58,324 bases of DNA from Lyngbya sp. PCC 8106 (GCF_000169095.1 NZ_AAVU01000044.1:1-58324), one strand, 5' to 3'. Positions 9,284-19,367 are shown, counted from the first letter of the stretch. Numbers and translations: made by a program. The notes: generated from the sequence alone by a model not told the origin.

Positions 9284-10235
9284 TGAACAAACAATTACAT
9301 TAACTGTATCCGAGCAAAATCAAACCACTTTAGAACCACAAAATTACCGTTTAGATCGGTGGTTATCGGAAAGCCTAGAGACTCTATCTCGATCACGGAT
9401 TCAAACCCTCATTTCTCAAGGTCATGTTACCGTTAATCAAAAAGTTTGTGTTTCTAAAAAGTTAACGCTAAAAAGGGGAGATCATATCGAAGTTAAAATT
9501 CCACCGAACGAACCTTTAGAACTGGAAGCCGTTGACATTCCTCTCGATATTTTATATGAAGATGAACACCTGATTATTATTAACAAACAGGCGGGTTTAG
9601 TGGTTCATCCCTCTGCGGGACACGTTAATGATACCCTCGTCAATGCGTTACTCGCCCATTGTGATACACTCGCCGGAATTGGAGGGGTTGAACGTCCGGG
9701 AATTGTGCATCGTTTAGATAAGGATACCACCGGGGCAATTGTCGTTGCAAAAACTGATTTTTCCCTGCAAAGTTTACAACAACAAATTAAAAATAAAACC
9801 GCCCAACGTCAATATTTAGGAGTCGTTTATGGTTCACATAAAGCAGATTTTGGGACAATAGAACAACCCATCGGGCGACATCTGGCTGATCGCAAAAAAA
9901 TGGCCGTTGTGACCATTGAAAGAGGGGGAAGAAATGCAATTACTCATTGGCAAATTCAAGAACGTTTAGGAAACTATAGCTTGATTTTATTTACCCTAGA
10001 AACAGGAAGAACGCATCAAATTCGAGTTCATAGTAACTTTATCGGACATCCAATTGTCGGGGATTTAGACTATAGTAGTGGGCGATCTGTTGGGGTTAAT
10101 TTATCAGGTCAAGCCCTTCATGCGTGGAAGTTAAAATTACAACATCCCGTTACAGAAGAGTGGATCGAAGCAATTGCACCATTACCCGAAGAAATGAACA
10201 CTTTATTACAAGTCTTACGGCGTCGTTTAGGATAG
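9276..10235 (+). CDS. RluA-family 23S rRNA pseudouridine synthase
   Basis: This 319-residue enzyme has an N-terminal S4 RNA-binding domain (YRLDRWLSESL, then SRIQTLISQGHVTVN). The catalytic domain follows, with HRLDKDTTG containing the catalytic aspartate and GRTHQIRVH near the C-terminus. It isomerises uridines in RNA and is most like RluD/YlyB. I chose ATG at 9276, which overlaps the TolC-like gene by 8 bases. An upstream in-frame TTG (9246) would add a hydrophobic stub with no family support. Its translational coupling to an export operon appears incidental. Confidence 0.92.
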   Translation: MNSEQTITLTVSEQNQTTLEPQNYRLDRWLSESLETLSRSRIQTLISQGHVTVNQKVCVSKKLTLKRGDHIEVKIPPNEPLELEAVDIPLDILYEDEHLIIINKQAGLVVHPSAGHVNDTLVNALLAHCDTLAGIGGVERPGIVHRLDKDTTGAIVVAKTDFSLQSLQQQIKNKTAQRQYLGVVYGSHKADFGTIEQPIGRHLADRKKMAVVTIERGGRNAITHWQIQERLGNYSLILFTLETGRTHQIRVHSNFIGHPIVGDLDYSSGRSVGVNLSGQALHAWKLKLQHPVTEEWIEAIAPLPEEMNTLLQVLRRRLG

Positions 10236-10246
10236 ATCGCTAAAAT

Positions 10247-10783
10247 TCAAAGTTCACCTTCGGGAAAGGAACTCGCGGGTGGAAGTGTTTTTTGACTGTT
10301 TTCTAAAATCATCTTTAATTTAACCATAAAATCCGTATGAATTGAAGTAGAAGTTCGGGGAGGTTTTGTTAAGGACAAAGGAGGTCGAGTTGAGAATTCT
10401 CTGGGTTTTGAAGGTTCGACAGATGAGGAATTTTCTAGAGTTGTATCTGGAGCCATTTCTCCGATATTAGATGGTTCTCCAACTTCCTCTCCCTCCGTTA
10501 AAGCTTTGGGTAAATTTTTACAAATTAACTGCTCAAACTCCCAATTAAAATGATAAATAGGCTTACCTCGACGCAACCAAATCGATAAAATCTGTGCTAC
10601 AGAAATTGATTTATACCGACCTTGATAAAGGGCTTCGATCACCGCAAAATAAATCCAATAATATTCATAGTTATCCCCCCATTCCTCGACCCTTTCTTCG
10701 CTAGAATAATCTCCCAAATCAAAACTATAGTGCGTCAGCAAAGCCGCTGCAATCGCCCCATGATCCGGTGAAACTTCAAACAC
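10247..10783 (-). CDS. Conserved cyanobacterial protein of unknown function
   Basis: This 178-residue protein starts at a GTG (10783). The N-terminal two thirds look like a compact helical domain rich in aromatic residues (YEYYWIYFAVIEALYQGRY, then ILSIWLRRGKPIYHFNWEFE). The last third is low complexity (Ser/Thr/Pro). There is no signal peptide or membrane segment. I do not recognise the family. Coding character, the clean 98-bp gap to the gene behind it and the convergent end 11 bp from the pseudouridine synthase support a real gene. It reads in the same direction as the DUF3769 gene upstream and could be co-transcribed with it. Confidence 0.7.
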   Translation of the reverse strand: MFEVSPDHGAIAAALLTHYSFDLGDYSSEERVEEWGDNYEYYWIYFAVIEALYQGRYKSISVAQILSIWLRRGKPIYHFNWEFEQLICKNLPKALTEGEEVGEPSNIGEMAPDTTLENSSSVEPSKPREFSTRPPLSLTKPPRTSTSIHTDFMVKLKMILENSQKTLPPASSFPEGEL

Positions 10784-10881
10784 AATAAAAATTCATTAAA
10801 AATTAACTTAATCTCGAAATTTTTAACAAATCAAAGCAATACTAGCACAAGCAAGACAAAAGATGAGAAAGTCAAACTCCC

Positions 10882-13125
10882 TTATTCTTTAATCCCTGAG
10901 AACGGTTCAGAACCTCCTGTCCAGTTAAAATCACTAATCCGCAGATTCAAACTACCAATCCGTCGAACGGGACTAATTCGCAAAATCACACCATAAGTCC
11001 GACGACTATATTCTAAAGTAAACTCATTATCGACTGCCAAACCATTTTCTAAATTAATTGAATATTCAAAACCTGCCCGTAAACCGCCATAAATTTGCTG
11101 AACCAGTCCAAAAGTGAGAATACTTTCATCCACCCGTCGATCAAACAAAAACGGAGATTCTCCATCGAGAGCAACTTGAGTATAAAGAAGATTAAATCCG
11201 GTATAGTCAAAAAAATCTCGGGAAAAGTGACCAAATTGTCCTTGAAATCCGACTGTACCACTCAGATAGGATTGGGAATCATCTTCAGTGTAGATATTCG
11301 TTACTCCCTGGGCTTGCAAAATCAACCGAATAAACGGAACAACAGGTCTAGAAGTGTATTTTAACCCTTCTGTGGGTGTTAGGGGTAAAGCTTTCCCTTG
11401 CCAAATAATCGGCGGATAAACTAAAGTTGCCAGTCCTTGAAAACGGGTGCGAGTCGTGCGATCATTATCCCGACCCGGTTGAGTCAGGATATCTAAGCGA
11501 TCCGTTCTGGCTTCAATTTGTTGTAATCCCCCTTGGAATTTAAACACCGCCCCGGAGTTTCCCAGTAAAATTTCTGGAGAGGTTAACACCGCCCCCGCAC
11601 TGCGTTGAATAGTTCGGAAGCCTAGTGTTCCATTGAAAATCCGATCGCGATAGCTGTACTCTCCGGTGAGGGTATAACCGTGAATTAACTGTCGTACCCG
11701 AATACTGGCGCGATATTCATCTTCATCGAGATCGGGAAAATCTTCAAAGTTGGTAATCGATAAGCGGCTATCGACAAAGGTTTGGGGAGAAAGTGGCCCC
11801 GAGAGTTGAGCTTGTAAGCCATAAAATCCACCATCACCGGGATCGAGATCTTCCTCAAATGCTCTTTGAAATAACAATTGGGGAGAAATATCTAAACCAA
11901 TCGGCCCAAATCTGAGGGGATTAACATTCCACTCGACATAGTAACCGCCGAGATCATCGAGGTCATAGCCAATCGAAATGGGGGTCGGTTCCCGTTGACG
12001 GCGATCAATCACGGTGCGATCGCGAAATAAAGGTAAAGCAAAGTTTTGATCAAAGACGAGGCGAGAACCCGTTGTCAGGAGTTCATCTTGAAAGCGAGAA
12101 ATGCGTCGTAGGCGAGCGGTATCAGCCCGGAGTTCCAATTCGGGGGGTGAAAAGGGATCGTTGGTAATTCGCACATCTTGGGCTTCCCATTCTCCATTCG
12201 GTAAGATGTCAATTCGGTCAGCTTCAAACCGCAGGCGGTTCACATTTCCTTGTAAGTCTGGAAAGGATAAGCCACTGACTTCCACATCCGCCCCCTCTGT
12301 CGGGACAACATTTTCGACGGGTTGGGATGAAGTAATGCGATCGCTAATTGGGGAACGAACCACTGGCCCTACTCCTTGTTCTTGTAAGGGTTCAGAAACC
12401 TGAGTCGCAGTCAGCTCATCGGTTGAAATCACCCCACTAGCATTGGTAATTACACCTGTGCTTTTTACCAAGTTGTAGTCCATGCGTTCCCCCCGGATGA
12501 CTTGGTTTTCTCGGGTGAGGGCGACATTTCCGCTGGCGACAACCTGACGAGTGTTTAAATTGACTTGGGCTTTATCGGCATCAATTAAAACGTTTTGAAA
12601 GCGGATCATTACATTTCCTTCGGTGGTAACGATTTGACGTCGTTGGTCAAATTCCTGACGATCTGCTGTCACCTCTAAGAGATCTGTCGGTAAAATAACG
12701 GGTATCGGGATTTCTGCTTCTGGGTTGGGTTCTGAAGGGGTTTGAGAGAGTAATGGAGTCTCAGGGGTTGAAAAGGTTTTGGGAGCAAAGTTTAAGGAGG
12801 AGGCGAAGTCATAACTCACTTTTCCTCGCAGTTGAGAGTCGGGAGAATTTGCTAAATTTAAAGACAAAGGAGGCCCCAGTGAGTCCGCCGATACTGAGGA
12901 TGAGGATGAAGATGATGCCAACTCTTGTTTTAGGGCTTTGAGTTTTGGGAGTTGATAGGCGATCGTTTTATTTCGGTGTATTTGTTGATCCGGTTGGTCG
13001 GATATCACACCGGAAGACAACTCCGTTGAGGTTGGAATCGTCTGAGGTTGAAGTGTCTTGGGGGTTGGATAGGGGAGGGTTTGAACAAGGGGAGGCGGTT
13101 CAGGTGGCGGTACCGGGTAGGGCAT
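10882..13125 (-). CDS. DUF3769 protein, LptD-like outer-membrane LPS-assembly protein
   Basis: This 747-residue protein resembles the cyanobacterial DUF3769 family, regarded as the LptD counterpart that inserts lipopolysaccharide into the outer membrane. An OstA/LptA-like segment lies at about residues 150-240 (VTADRQEFDQRRQIVTTEG, ALTRENQVIRGERMDY). The C-terminal half has the alternating beta-barrel pattern (YGLQAQLSGPLSPQTFVDS, FGLVQQIYGGLRAGFEYSI). The first 140 residues are Pro/Ser/Gln-rich with no obvious signal peptide, although an outer-membrane protein should have one. The start may be further upstream, or the N-terminus may be mis-assigned. No other lpt gene is in the window. Confidence 0.82.
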   Translation of the reverse strand: MPYPVPPPEPPPLVQTLPYPTPKTLQPQTIPTSTELSSGVISDQPDQQIHRNKTIAYQLPKLKALKQELASSSSSSSVSADSLGPPLSLNLANSPDSQLRGKVSYDFASSLNFAPKTFSTPETPLLSQTPSEPNPEAEIPIPVILPTDLLEVTADRQEFDQRRQIVTTEGNVMIRFQNVLIDADKAQVNLNTRQVVASGNVALTRENQVIRGERMDYNLVKSTGVITNASGVISTDELTATQVSEPLQEQGVGPVVRSPISDRITSSQPVENVVPTEGADVEVSGLSFPDLQGNVNRLRFEADRIDILPNGEWEAQDVRITNDPFSPPELELRADTARLRRISRFQDELLTTGSRLVFDQNFALPLFRDRTVIDRRQREPTPISIGYDLDDLGGYYVEWNVNPLRFGPIGLDISPQLLFQRAFEEDLDPGDGGFYGLQAQLSGPLSPQTFVDSRLSITNFEDFPDLDEDEYRASIRVRQLIHGYTLTGEYSYRDRIFNGTLGFRTIQRSAGAVLTSPEILLGNSGAVFKFQGGLQQIEARTDRLDILTQPGRDNDRTTRTRFQGLATLVYPPIIWQGKALPLTPTEGLKYTSRPVVPFIRLILQAQGVTNIYTEDDSQSYLSGTVGFQGQFGHFSRDFFDYTGFNLLYTQVALDGESPFLFDRRVDESILTFGLVQQIYGGLRAGFEYSINLENGLAVDNEFTLEYSRRTYGVILRISPVRRIGSLNLRISDFNWTGGSEPFSGIKE

Positions 13126-13359
13126 AGTTTGGTAACAAAAATCACACGAGCAGCCCGATTTTATCAGTTCAACCGCGTGAAGGACTGCACTCGAACAATG
13201 CCATTAGCCATTGAGCCGACTGACTGATGACTAATGACAATTCAAGCTCGTTATCTTAACACAGTTAATGAGCTACTTATGTCGAGTATTTGCAAAAGTT
13301 GTTTGAACTCAACTTGTATTGATAGGATCGAAGACAAAGACCCGGCTGATTTTTGGGAA

Positions 13360-13476
13360 TTATTCCATGTCTTTACGCTTGGGGTTGCGAGCGGGGTCGT
13401 TGGACAAAAATCCAAAGATGAACAGTAAGACAAAGAAGGACACGACTATATAAACAGCGATTTTTAGAGTCTCCAT
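13360..13476 (-). CDS. psbI: Photosystem II reaction center protein I
   Basis: This 38-residue protein reads METLKIAVYIVVSFFVLLF at its N-terminus, followed by IFGFLSNDPARNPKRKDME. This is an almost textbook PsbI: one transmembrane helix, then the conserved DPARNPKRKD stromal/cytoplasmic tail. PsbI binds a chlorophyll near D1 and stabilises photosystem II assembly and dimers. GGAGAG lies 6 bases before the ATG. The gene stands alone between two unrelated minus-strand genes, which is usual for psbI in cyanobacteria. Confidence 0.97.
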   Translation of the reverse strand: METLKIAVYIVVSFFVLLFIFGFLSNDPARNPKRKDME

Positions 13477-13589
13477 GATGATCTCTCCTAAAGTGCGATT
13501 TTCAAATGAAAGCAGCTATACACAACGTACAGTTTTTTCATCTTATCTTAAAATTTGACGGATTTTGACGCGAGGTGGATTGGGCTGAT

Positions 13590-14708
13590 CTATCTTTGTT
13601 TGATCCATTCCCAGGCTCTGATCACCCCTTCTTCAATCCAAAACAGCACTCGATCTAGCCATTCGAGTACCTGTTCTAAGGGATGCTTGACATAACCCAC
13701 TGCTGTTGCTTCTGCTGACAAATACTCTCGGGAGGCGCTATCGTTGCGATCGCCTAGCTCAGAATATTTTATGGCATCACTCATTATTAAACCACAGTCT
13801 GGGGAGGTTGTCAAGCTCTTGGCGGAATATTTTTCAGATTTCGTCGTGGAAGTTGCAGCCAAGGGACGCCGGGAATTGGCAAGAATTGGGGCTTGACTTT
13901 TTTGGGGTTGGGGGGTTAATTGTTGATTTTGAGGGTTTCCACTCAGCACATTTTCCGGTTGAGACTCGGAGTGTAATTGAGAGTTATAATCTTTAAAAAA
14001 GAAGTAATCTATCGCCGCCCAAATTACCGCTTGAACTTGATGAAAATTGGCGGAGGAGGGTTGAATGGAGTGATTTTCTGGGGTATGAATCGTTAATTGT
14101 TTGGCACTCGAAAGCCATGCTTGACGCAGGGTGATTCCCAATTCTTCAGTTGTGCGAGTGATTGCCTGGGTATAGTTTTGGGCGAGGGTGATGGCAGAAA
14201 ATACGGGAGATTCGGGAGAAGATTGAGGAGAGTATTTTGTTCGAGAAATATAGAGGCGAAGTTTTACCCGTTGTCTCCAAGAAAGCACATCTAAAATTTG
14301 ATCATCTGCCCCCACTAAGACTAATTTTTTTGTTTGCCGTTGAGAGGCGATCGCTTGCACTGAATCGGGATGCACTTTTAACCGTCGAGAACGTTTGACT
14401 TCTTCACGGGCAATGATCAGAAGATCAAGAATGGGCTGGTCACAGCAGTCTCCTTGTTGCTTCGGACTGGTTTGCGCCGCGTTGAGTTGGGGTGACTCGG
14501 GAGGTTGAGTAGACTGAAGGCGTTTTTTTCCTTTGACCAGACTCTGAAACAGGGAGTAAACTGAGTACATCACGGCTTGTACCGTTGTACTGGTCGAAAA
14601 CTGAACTTGTCGCCAAGTCAAACCACAGTGATCGAGAAACTGCTGATAATTCTCGACAATTAAGTTCAACAGACGGCTTTTAAAAGGGCCAGAAGCAGGA
14701 GAGGACAT
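13590..14708 (-). CDS. Conserved hypothetical protein
   Basis: This 372-residue protein has no recognised domain. The N-terminal part (residues 1-80) is predicted helical, with GLTWRQVQFSTSTTVQAVMY. A middle beta-rich region (about 115-190) includes KKLVLVGADDQILDVLSWR and RQRVKLRLYISRTKYS. A low-complexity Gln/Ser/Pro stretch follows. The C-terminus, VKHPLEQVLEWLDRVLFWIE, looks amphipathic. There is no signal peptide. It is transcribed divergently from the alpha-mannosidase gene across 91 bp. The end pattern suggests peripheral membrane association, but that is inference. Confidence 0.65.
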   Translation of the reverse strand: MSSPASGPFKSRLLNLIVENYQQFLDHCGLTWRQVQFSTSTTVQAVMYSVYSLFQSLVKGKKRLQSTQPPESPQLNAAQTSPKQQGDCCDQPILDLLIIAREEVKRSRRLKVHPDSVQAIASQRQTKKLVLVGADDQILDVLSWRQRVKLRLYISRTKYSPQSSPESPVFSAITLAQNYTQAITRTTEELGITLRQAWLSSAKQLTIHTPENHSIQPSSANFHQVQAVIWAAIDYFFFKDYNSQLHSESQPENVLSGNPQNQQLTPQPQKSQAPILANSRRPLAATSTTKSEKYSAKSLTTSPDCGLIMSDAIKYSELGDRNDSASREYLSAEATAVGYVKHPLEQVLEWLDRVLFWIEEGVIRAWEWIKQR

Positions 14709-14799
14709 CTCTAAAAAGGGGTTTAATTTTGAAATTGGGGTTGATTCGGGATTGGAGTCAGTTTGTCTAACAAAAATCGTGCTTTTATTTTAACGAATA

Positions 14800-17700
14800 A
14801 TGACCGCATCTGGAGTATCTTTATCTCAAATTTCACTCACCCTCGAGCGCCTGCGTCAGTTAACGCGGGTGGATGTACAACCCTGTTGGAATAATTTTCT
14901 ATCTGAGGGGATAGTTTCTCGGGTGGAGTTAAATGCTCGCCGACACGTTGCTTGGCCGCGTCAACAGAATGTTGAGTTAATCCAAAATATTATTGTTCCG
15001 ACAACTTTAAACAATTTTCCGTTAACGGATTTAAGTTTGCGGTTAGTTTTAAGATGGTGGGCTGAAGATGTACAGATTTATGTTAATGATCAATTCAGAC
15101 AAGCGGGAGACTTATTTGATTGTTCAACCCGAGTTTTGTTATCGGAGTCTGTTCAACCCGGAGATCAATTTACGGTTCGTTTACGATTAGTTAGTCCGAA
15201 ACATGATGACGGAGGATTAGTTCAGTCTATTTGTGTTTATGAAACCTTAGCAGCAGATCGAGTTGACCCCGGTTTTCTCGCGGATGAATTAGAAGTATTT
15301 TTAATTGCTATCACCCAAACCCCATCTTATAGAAATCAACGACAAGAACATCTCAACTTTTTAACCACCCTCCTCAACAAAATAGACTGGTTAGCCTTAC
15401 CTGAATTTCCCCAAAAATTCGACAACTCTCTCATTGCCCTCCGACAAACCCTAATTGATTATATTTCTACAAACCTTCCCAACTTTGATTCAAAAATTGC
15501 CTTACTCGGACACGCACATTTAGATCTCGCTTGGTTGTGGCCTGTTGCTGAAACCTGGAAAGCCGCCGAAAATACCTTTAAATCTGTTTTATCCCTGCAA
15601 CAAGATTTCCCTAACTTAATCTTCACCCATTCTTCTCCCGCCTTATACGCTTGGATAGAAACCCATCATCCCGATTTGTTTTCTCAAATTCAACACCAAG
15701 TTCAAACCCAACAGTGGGAAATTGCTGCGGGGTTATGGGTTGAACCTGAACTTAATATCATCAGTGGAGAATCTATTGTTCGCCAACTCCTCTACGGTCA
15801 ACTCTATACCCAAGAAAAATTCGGTCAACTCTCTCCTATTGCTTGGCTTCCTGATAGTTTTGGGTTTTGTTGGCAACTTCCCCAATTGTTGAAACAAGCG
15901 GGAATTAACTATTTTGTGACGCAAAAACTGCGATGGAATGATACGACTCAATTTCCCTATAGTTTATTTAACTGGCAATCTCCCGATGGCACCGAAATCA
16001 TTAGTTATATGTCTGCCCCCATTGGAGAAGGAATTGACCCGGTAAAAATGGCGACTTATACAGCCGAATGGGAAACTCAAACCGGATTGAAAACTGCTCT
16101 TTGGTTGCCTGGAGTGGGTGATCATGGGGGAGGGCCGACTCGGGATATGTTAGAAGTGGCTGGGCGATGCCAGAGTTCACCCTTTTTTCCTGAATTGGGG
16201 TTTTCTCGGGCAGTGGATTATTTATCGGAGATTTCTCAACAGTGTGGGGAACTTCCTGTTTGGTCTGATGAGTTGTATTTGGAGTTTCATCGGGGCTGTT
16301 ACACGACTCACGCTGATCAAAAGCGCTGGAACCGTCGCTGTGAACATTTGCTCTATCAAGCGGAGTTGTGGTCTGCGATCGCTACTTTACTGACCACTGC
16401 GGTTTATCCAAAAGCTGAATTAGAAGCGGCTTGGAAGCAAGTCTTATTTAACCAATTTCACGATATCCTTCCCGGTTCGGCTATTCCTGAAGTTTACGAA
16501 GATGCCAATCAAGCTTGGCAAGACGCTGACAACACTGCCACACAGCTTCGGGAAATGGCATTGACGGCGATCGCTGCTTTTATCCCTCTCTCTCCTCCTC
16601 CGCAACCGGATTTTCAACCGGTTTTGGTTTGGAATAGTCTCAATTGGTCTTGTTCTCAGGGGGTAGAACTTCCTCTATCTTCTCCCGAGGCTTGGCGGCT
16701 GTATGATGCTTCTGGAAAGGCTTTACAGGTTCAAGTCTGTCGGGGAAAATTGCGGTTTTTAGCGACTGATGTGCCGTCGGTGGGTTTTCGGTTGTTTTGG
16801 TTGGGGCGAAAAATGGCTGAAACTATTGAAACTTCGTTCTCTGAAGCGGAAAATACCCCTATACAGACAGACGCTTTCGCTAACTTTAACACAAGTATAC
16901 CACTGATACAAAATTCTGTCAATCTTAATGTTAATTCTCCTCAAACTTGGGTATTAGAAAACGAATTTCTAAAGGTGGAAATCGCCTCTGAGACGGGAAA
17001 TATTAGCCAAATTTGGGATAAAAAAAACCAGCGAGAAGTTCTCTCAGAAATAGGCGGGAACCACTTACATTTTTTTGAAGATTCGGGTCAGTATTGGGAC
17101 GGGTGGAATATTGATCCAAACTACAATCAACATCTGTTAGGACCCCCTCAATTACAATCAATATCTTGGCAAGAATGTGGGGATATTCAATGGCGCTTAC
17201 AAGTCGTAAGAGTTTGGCGAACATCAGAATTTATTCAAGATTATGTTTTAGAAGCTAATTCTCCCGTCTTAAAAATTGAGACTCGGGTAAATTGGCAGGA
17301 ACGTCATGTATTAGTAAAAGCGGCATTTCCGTTAACTGTTCCCGTTGATTTTGCTTATTGTGAAATCCCCTGTGGAGTGATCAAACGTCCGACCCAACCC
17401 CAGACTGAAAGCGAGAAAGCTAAATGGGAAATTCCGGCACTCCATTGGGTAGATTTAGGGGATGAGAATTATGGCGTGAGTCTATTAAATGACTGTAAGT
17501 ATGGCTATGATATTCAACCCAATCAAATTCGATTAACTTTATTACGCGGTTCGACCTGGCCTGACCCGAAAGCAGATTTAGGAATCCATCACTTTACTTA
17601 TGCGATTTATCCTCATGTGGGAGATTGGAAAGCGGCGAAAGTTACCCATCGGGGTTATGAGTTGAACCAACCGTTACAGGTCAGAGTTCCTTCTCGAGAA

Positions 17701-17994
17701 AGTTGTCAATTTTCAGAACAAGCTTTAGATTCAAATAGTTTTCTGAACGTCCCCAGCGACTCCTTAATCTTGATGGCATTCAAACAAGCCGAACATAATT
17801 CCCAAGCATGGATTTTAAGATTTTATGAGAGTATGGGTGAGAAAACTGAGTTAAAATTAGACAATCAATTCGGACTGGATATTGCTCATTCGGTTAACCT
17901 CTTGGAACAACCGATAGAATCTCCCAGCTTTCCTCAAATTTCTCCCTGGAAAATTGTCACGGTGCAATTATCGAACAATTCTGAGTTATCGTAA
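14800..17994 (+). CDS. Alpha-mannosidase, glycoside hydrolase family 38
   Basis: This 1064-residue GH38 enzyme would hydrolyse alpha-mannosides. The zinc-binding HAHLDLAW motif is at about residues 238-245, with WLPDSFGF at 349-356; Asp352 is the predicted nucleophile. HGGGPTRD and the NQFHDILPGSAI motif (second zinc region) are also present. The C-terminal half carries the usual beta-rich GH38C domains (LENEFLKVEIASETGNI, HFFEDSGQYWDGWNID). There is no signal peptide, so it is probably cytoplasmic and used for glycan turnover. Length is normal for bacterial class II enzymes. The next gene starts only 5 bp after its stop. Confidence 0.94.
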   Translation: MTASGVSLSQISLTLERLRQLTRVDVQPCWNNFLSEGIVSRVELNARRHVAWPRQQNVELIQNIIVPTTLNNFPLTDLSLRLVLRWWAEDVQIYVNDQFRQAGDLFDCSTRVLLSESVQPGDQFTVRLRLVSPKHDDGGLVQSICVYETLAADRVDPGFLADELEVFLIAITQTPSYRNQRQEHLNFLTTLLNKIDWLALPEFPQKFDNSLIALRQTLIDYISTNLPNFDSKIALLGHAHLDLAWLWPVAETWKAAENTFKSVLSLQQDFPNLIFTHSSPALYAWIETHHPDLFSQIQHQVQTQQWEIAAGLWVEPELNIISGESIVRQLLYGQLYTQEKFGQLSPIAWLPDSFGFCWQLPQLLKQAGINYFVTQKLRWNDTTQFPYSLFNWQSPDGTEIISYMSAPIGEGIDPVKMATYTAEWETQTGLKTALWLPGVGDHGGGPTRDMLEVAGRCQSSPFFPELGFSRAVDYLSEISQQCGELPVWSDELYLEFHRGCYTTHADQKRWNRRCEHLLYQAELWSAIATLLTTAVYPKAELEAAWKQVLFNQFHDILPGSAIPEVYEDANQAWQDADNTATQLREMALTAIAAFIPLSPPPQPDFQPVLVWNSLNWSCSQGVELPLSSPEAWRLYDASGKALQVQVCRGKLRFLATDVPSVGFRLFWLGRKMAETIETSFSEAENTPIQTDAFANFNTSIPLIQNSVNLNVNSPQTWVLENEFLKVEIASETGNISQIWDKKNQREVLSEIGGNHLHFFEDSGQYWDGWNIDPNYNQHLLGPPQLQSISWQECGDIQWRLQVVRVWRTSEFIQDYVLEANSPVLKIETRVNWQERHVLVKAAFPLTVPVDFAYCEIPCGVIKRPTQPQTESEKAKWEIPALHWVDLGDENYGVSLLNDCKYGYDIQPNQIRLTLLRGSTWPDPKADLGIHHFTYAIYPHVGDWKAAKVTHRGYELNQPLQVRVPSRESCQFSEQALDSNSFLNVPSDSLILMAFKQAEHNSQAWILRFYESMGEKTELKLDNQFGLDIAHSVNLLEQPIESPSFPQISPWKIVTVQLSNNSELS

Positions 17995-17999
17995 AGATT

Positions 18000-18398
18000 A
18001 TGTCTTTATCCCGAACTGTTAATCTATTTATTCCCCGTTCTCGATTGTGGCAAATTTTGCTAACTGTTTTAGTTTGGAGTTGGGGATTACCTGGACTTGC
18101 TCAAAGTCGAGTGTTAATCACTCCGAACTTTAGAATTGAGATTGAAAAATTATGTCCCGAAGGTGTGGTTATTTGTGATCATATTCGCTATATTGGGACG
18201 GATAGAAAAACGGGAAGTTCTCTGGAGTTGATGGGGAGAACTTATCATACAACAGGTGCGGATGGGGTAACACCTTCTCGGTTTGTAGGGTATATTTTTG
18301 AGAATGGAGAATACAAGTATATTCTCTCTCCAGAAGGACACCTGAGAATTTTACAAGGGGAAACTGTTTTACTCGAAGAAAAGGGAAAATGGCAATAA
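18000..18398 (+). CDS. Small exported protein of unknown function
   Basis: This 132-residue protein has a clear signal peptide (SRLWQILLTVLVWSWGLPGLAQS, cleavage near residue 36). A small beta-rich domain follows, with two cysteines (KLCPEGVVICDHI) that could form a disulfide. Similar small cyanobacterial periplasmic proteins exist, but I cannot name the family. It follows the mannosidase gene by 5 bp and is probably in the same transcript. Confidence 0.65.
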   Translation: MSLSRTVNLFIPRSRLWQILLTVLVWSWGLPGLAQSRVLITPNFRIEIEKLCPEGVVICDHIRYIGTDRKTGSSLELMGRTYHTTGADGVTPSRFVGYIFENGEYKYILSPEGHLRILQGETVLLEEKGKWQ

Positions 18399-18439
18399 AC
18401 TTAGTTCAAAATTCTCGTTTTTGAGAGGAGATTAATTCA

Positions 18440-18829
18440 ATGCAATATCGCAAACTCAGACCACTCATAATCACATTCTTGATGGGGGCAACATTGACGA
18501 CAATGATCTCTTTTGTTGCTTCTCATAAAGCATTTGCTCATCATGGTTGGAGCGAATATAATCAACAGGAAACCTTAAATCTAACCGGAACAATTCGGAG
18601 TATAGGTTCTGAAAATCCCCATGTTGTGATTGAAGTGGAAACAGCTAATAATCAAGTTTGGCGGGCGGTACTCGCTCCACCGTCTCGAATGCAGAATCGG
18701 GGATTACCCCAAAGCGATCTCAAAGTGGGAGAAACGGTAGAATTAGTGGGGTATCCTCATCGTTCTGAGAGTCGTGAACTTAGAGCAGAACGAATTATTA
18801 TCGGTGAAAAAACAGTCGAATTGCGTTGA
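18440..18829 (+). CDS. Exported DUF6152-type protein
   Basis: This 129-residue protein has an N-terminal signal or anchor segment (FLMGATLTTMISFVASHKA) ending at AFAHHGW. A compact OB-like beta domain follows (LTGTIRSIGSENPHVVIEVE, then VGETVELVGYPHR). The HHGW start after the signal, the TGTI and NPHV segments and the length match what I recall of DUF6152. The function is unknown. Members are commonly found beside membrane proteins of the type encoded next (DUF6644), which overlaps this stop by one base. Confidence 0.75.
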   Translation: MQYRKLRPLIITFLMGATLTTMISFVASHKAFAHHGWSEYNQQETLNLTGTIRSIGSENPHVVIEVETANNQVWRAVLAPPSRMQNRGLPQSDLKVGETVELVGYPHRSESRELRAERIIIGEKTVELR

Positions 18830-19323
18830 TGGAATTAGCAATAGAGACCGAGTGGTTAGTCCAGTTGAAAAATAGTGCATTGGTGGAGTTGATTAACCAA
18901 TGGGTTTGGACTTATCCGATGATCGAAGCCGTGCATATTTTAGGGATAACCTTGTTAGTGGGGTCTGTGGCGCTGTTTGATTTGAGATTGTTGGGAATTG
19001 CTCGTCATTTATTGGTAACAGATCTAGCACAGTATCTTTTACCTCTGTCTTATGCGGGTTTTGGGGTTGGGGTTCTGTCGGGTTTTTTGCTATTTGCAAC
19101 GGATGCGCCTGCGATCGCTTTGAATCCCTTTTTTCGGTTAAAATTGATCTTGATTTTAGGAACTGGCATCAATGCGATGATTTTTCATTGGAAGTGTTAT
19201 CCTTCTGTTCTACAATGGAACCGTAATATCAAACCGCCTGGGAGGGTACAATTGATTGCGATGGTTTCACTTCTACTCTGGGTTGTTGTGATTATTTGTG
19301 GGAATTTGATTGCTTATGTCTAG
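18829..19323 (+). CDS. DUF6644-type integral membrane protein
   Basis: This 164-residue protein has four predicted membrane helices: AVHILGITLLVGSVALFDL, LPLSYAGFGVGVLSGFLLF, LKLILILGTGINAMIF and LIAMVSLLLWVVVIICGN. The DLRLLG motif after the first helix and the conserved EAVHILG are typical of DUF6644. The ATG overlaps the stop of the upstream DUF6152 gene (TGATG), indicating translational coupling. Function is unknown. The histidines in helix 1 and between helices could ligand a metal or haem, but this is speculative. Confidence 0.75.
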   Translation: MELAIETEWLVQLKNSALVELINQWVWTYPMIEAVHILGITLLVGSVALFDLRLLGIARHLLVTDLAQYLLPLSYAGFGVGVLSGFLLFATDAPAIALNPFFRLKLILILGTGINAMIFHWKCYPSVLQWNRNIKPPGRVQLIAMVSLLLWVVVIICGNLIAYV

Positions 19324-19367
19324 GGTTGAGGTTGAAGATATTCTCATGATTCAGGGTGAAACTCAAA

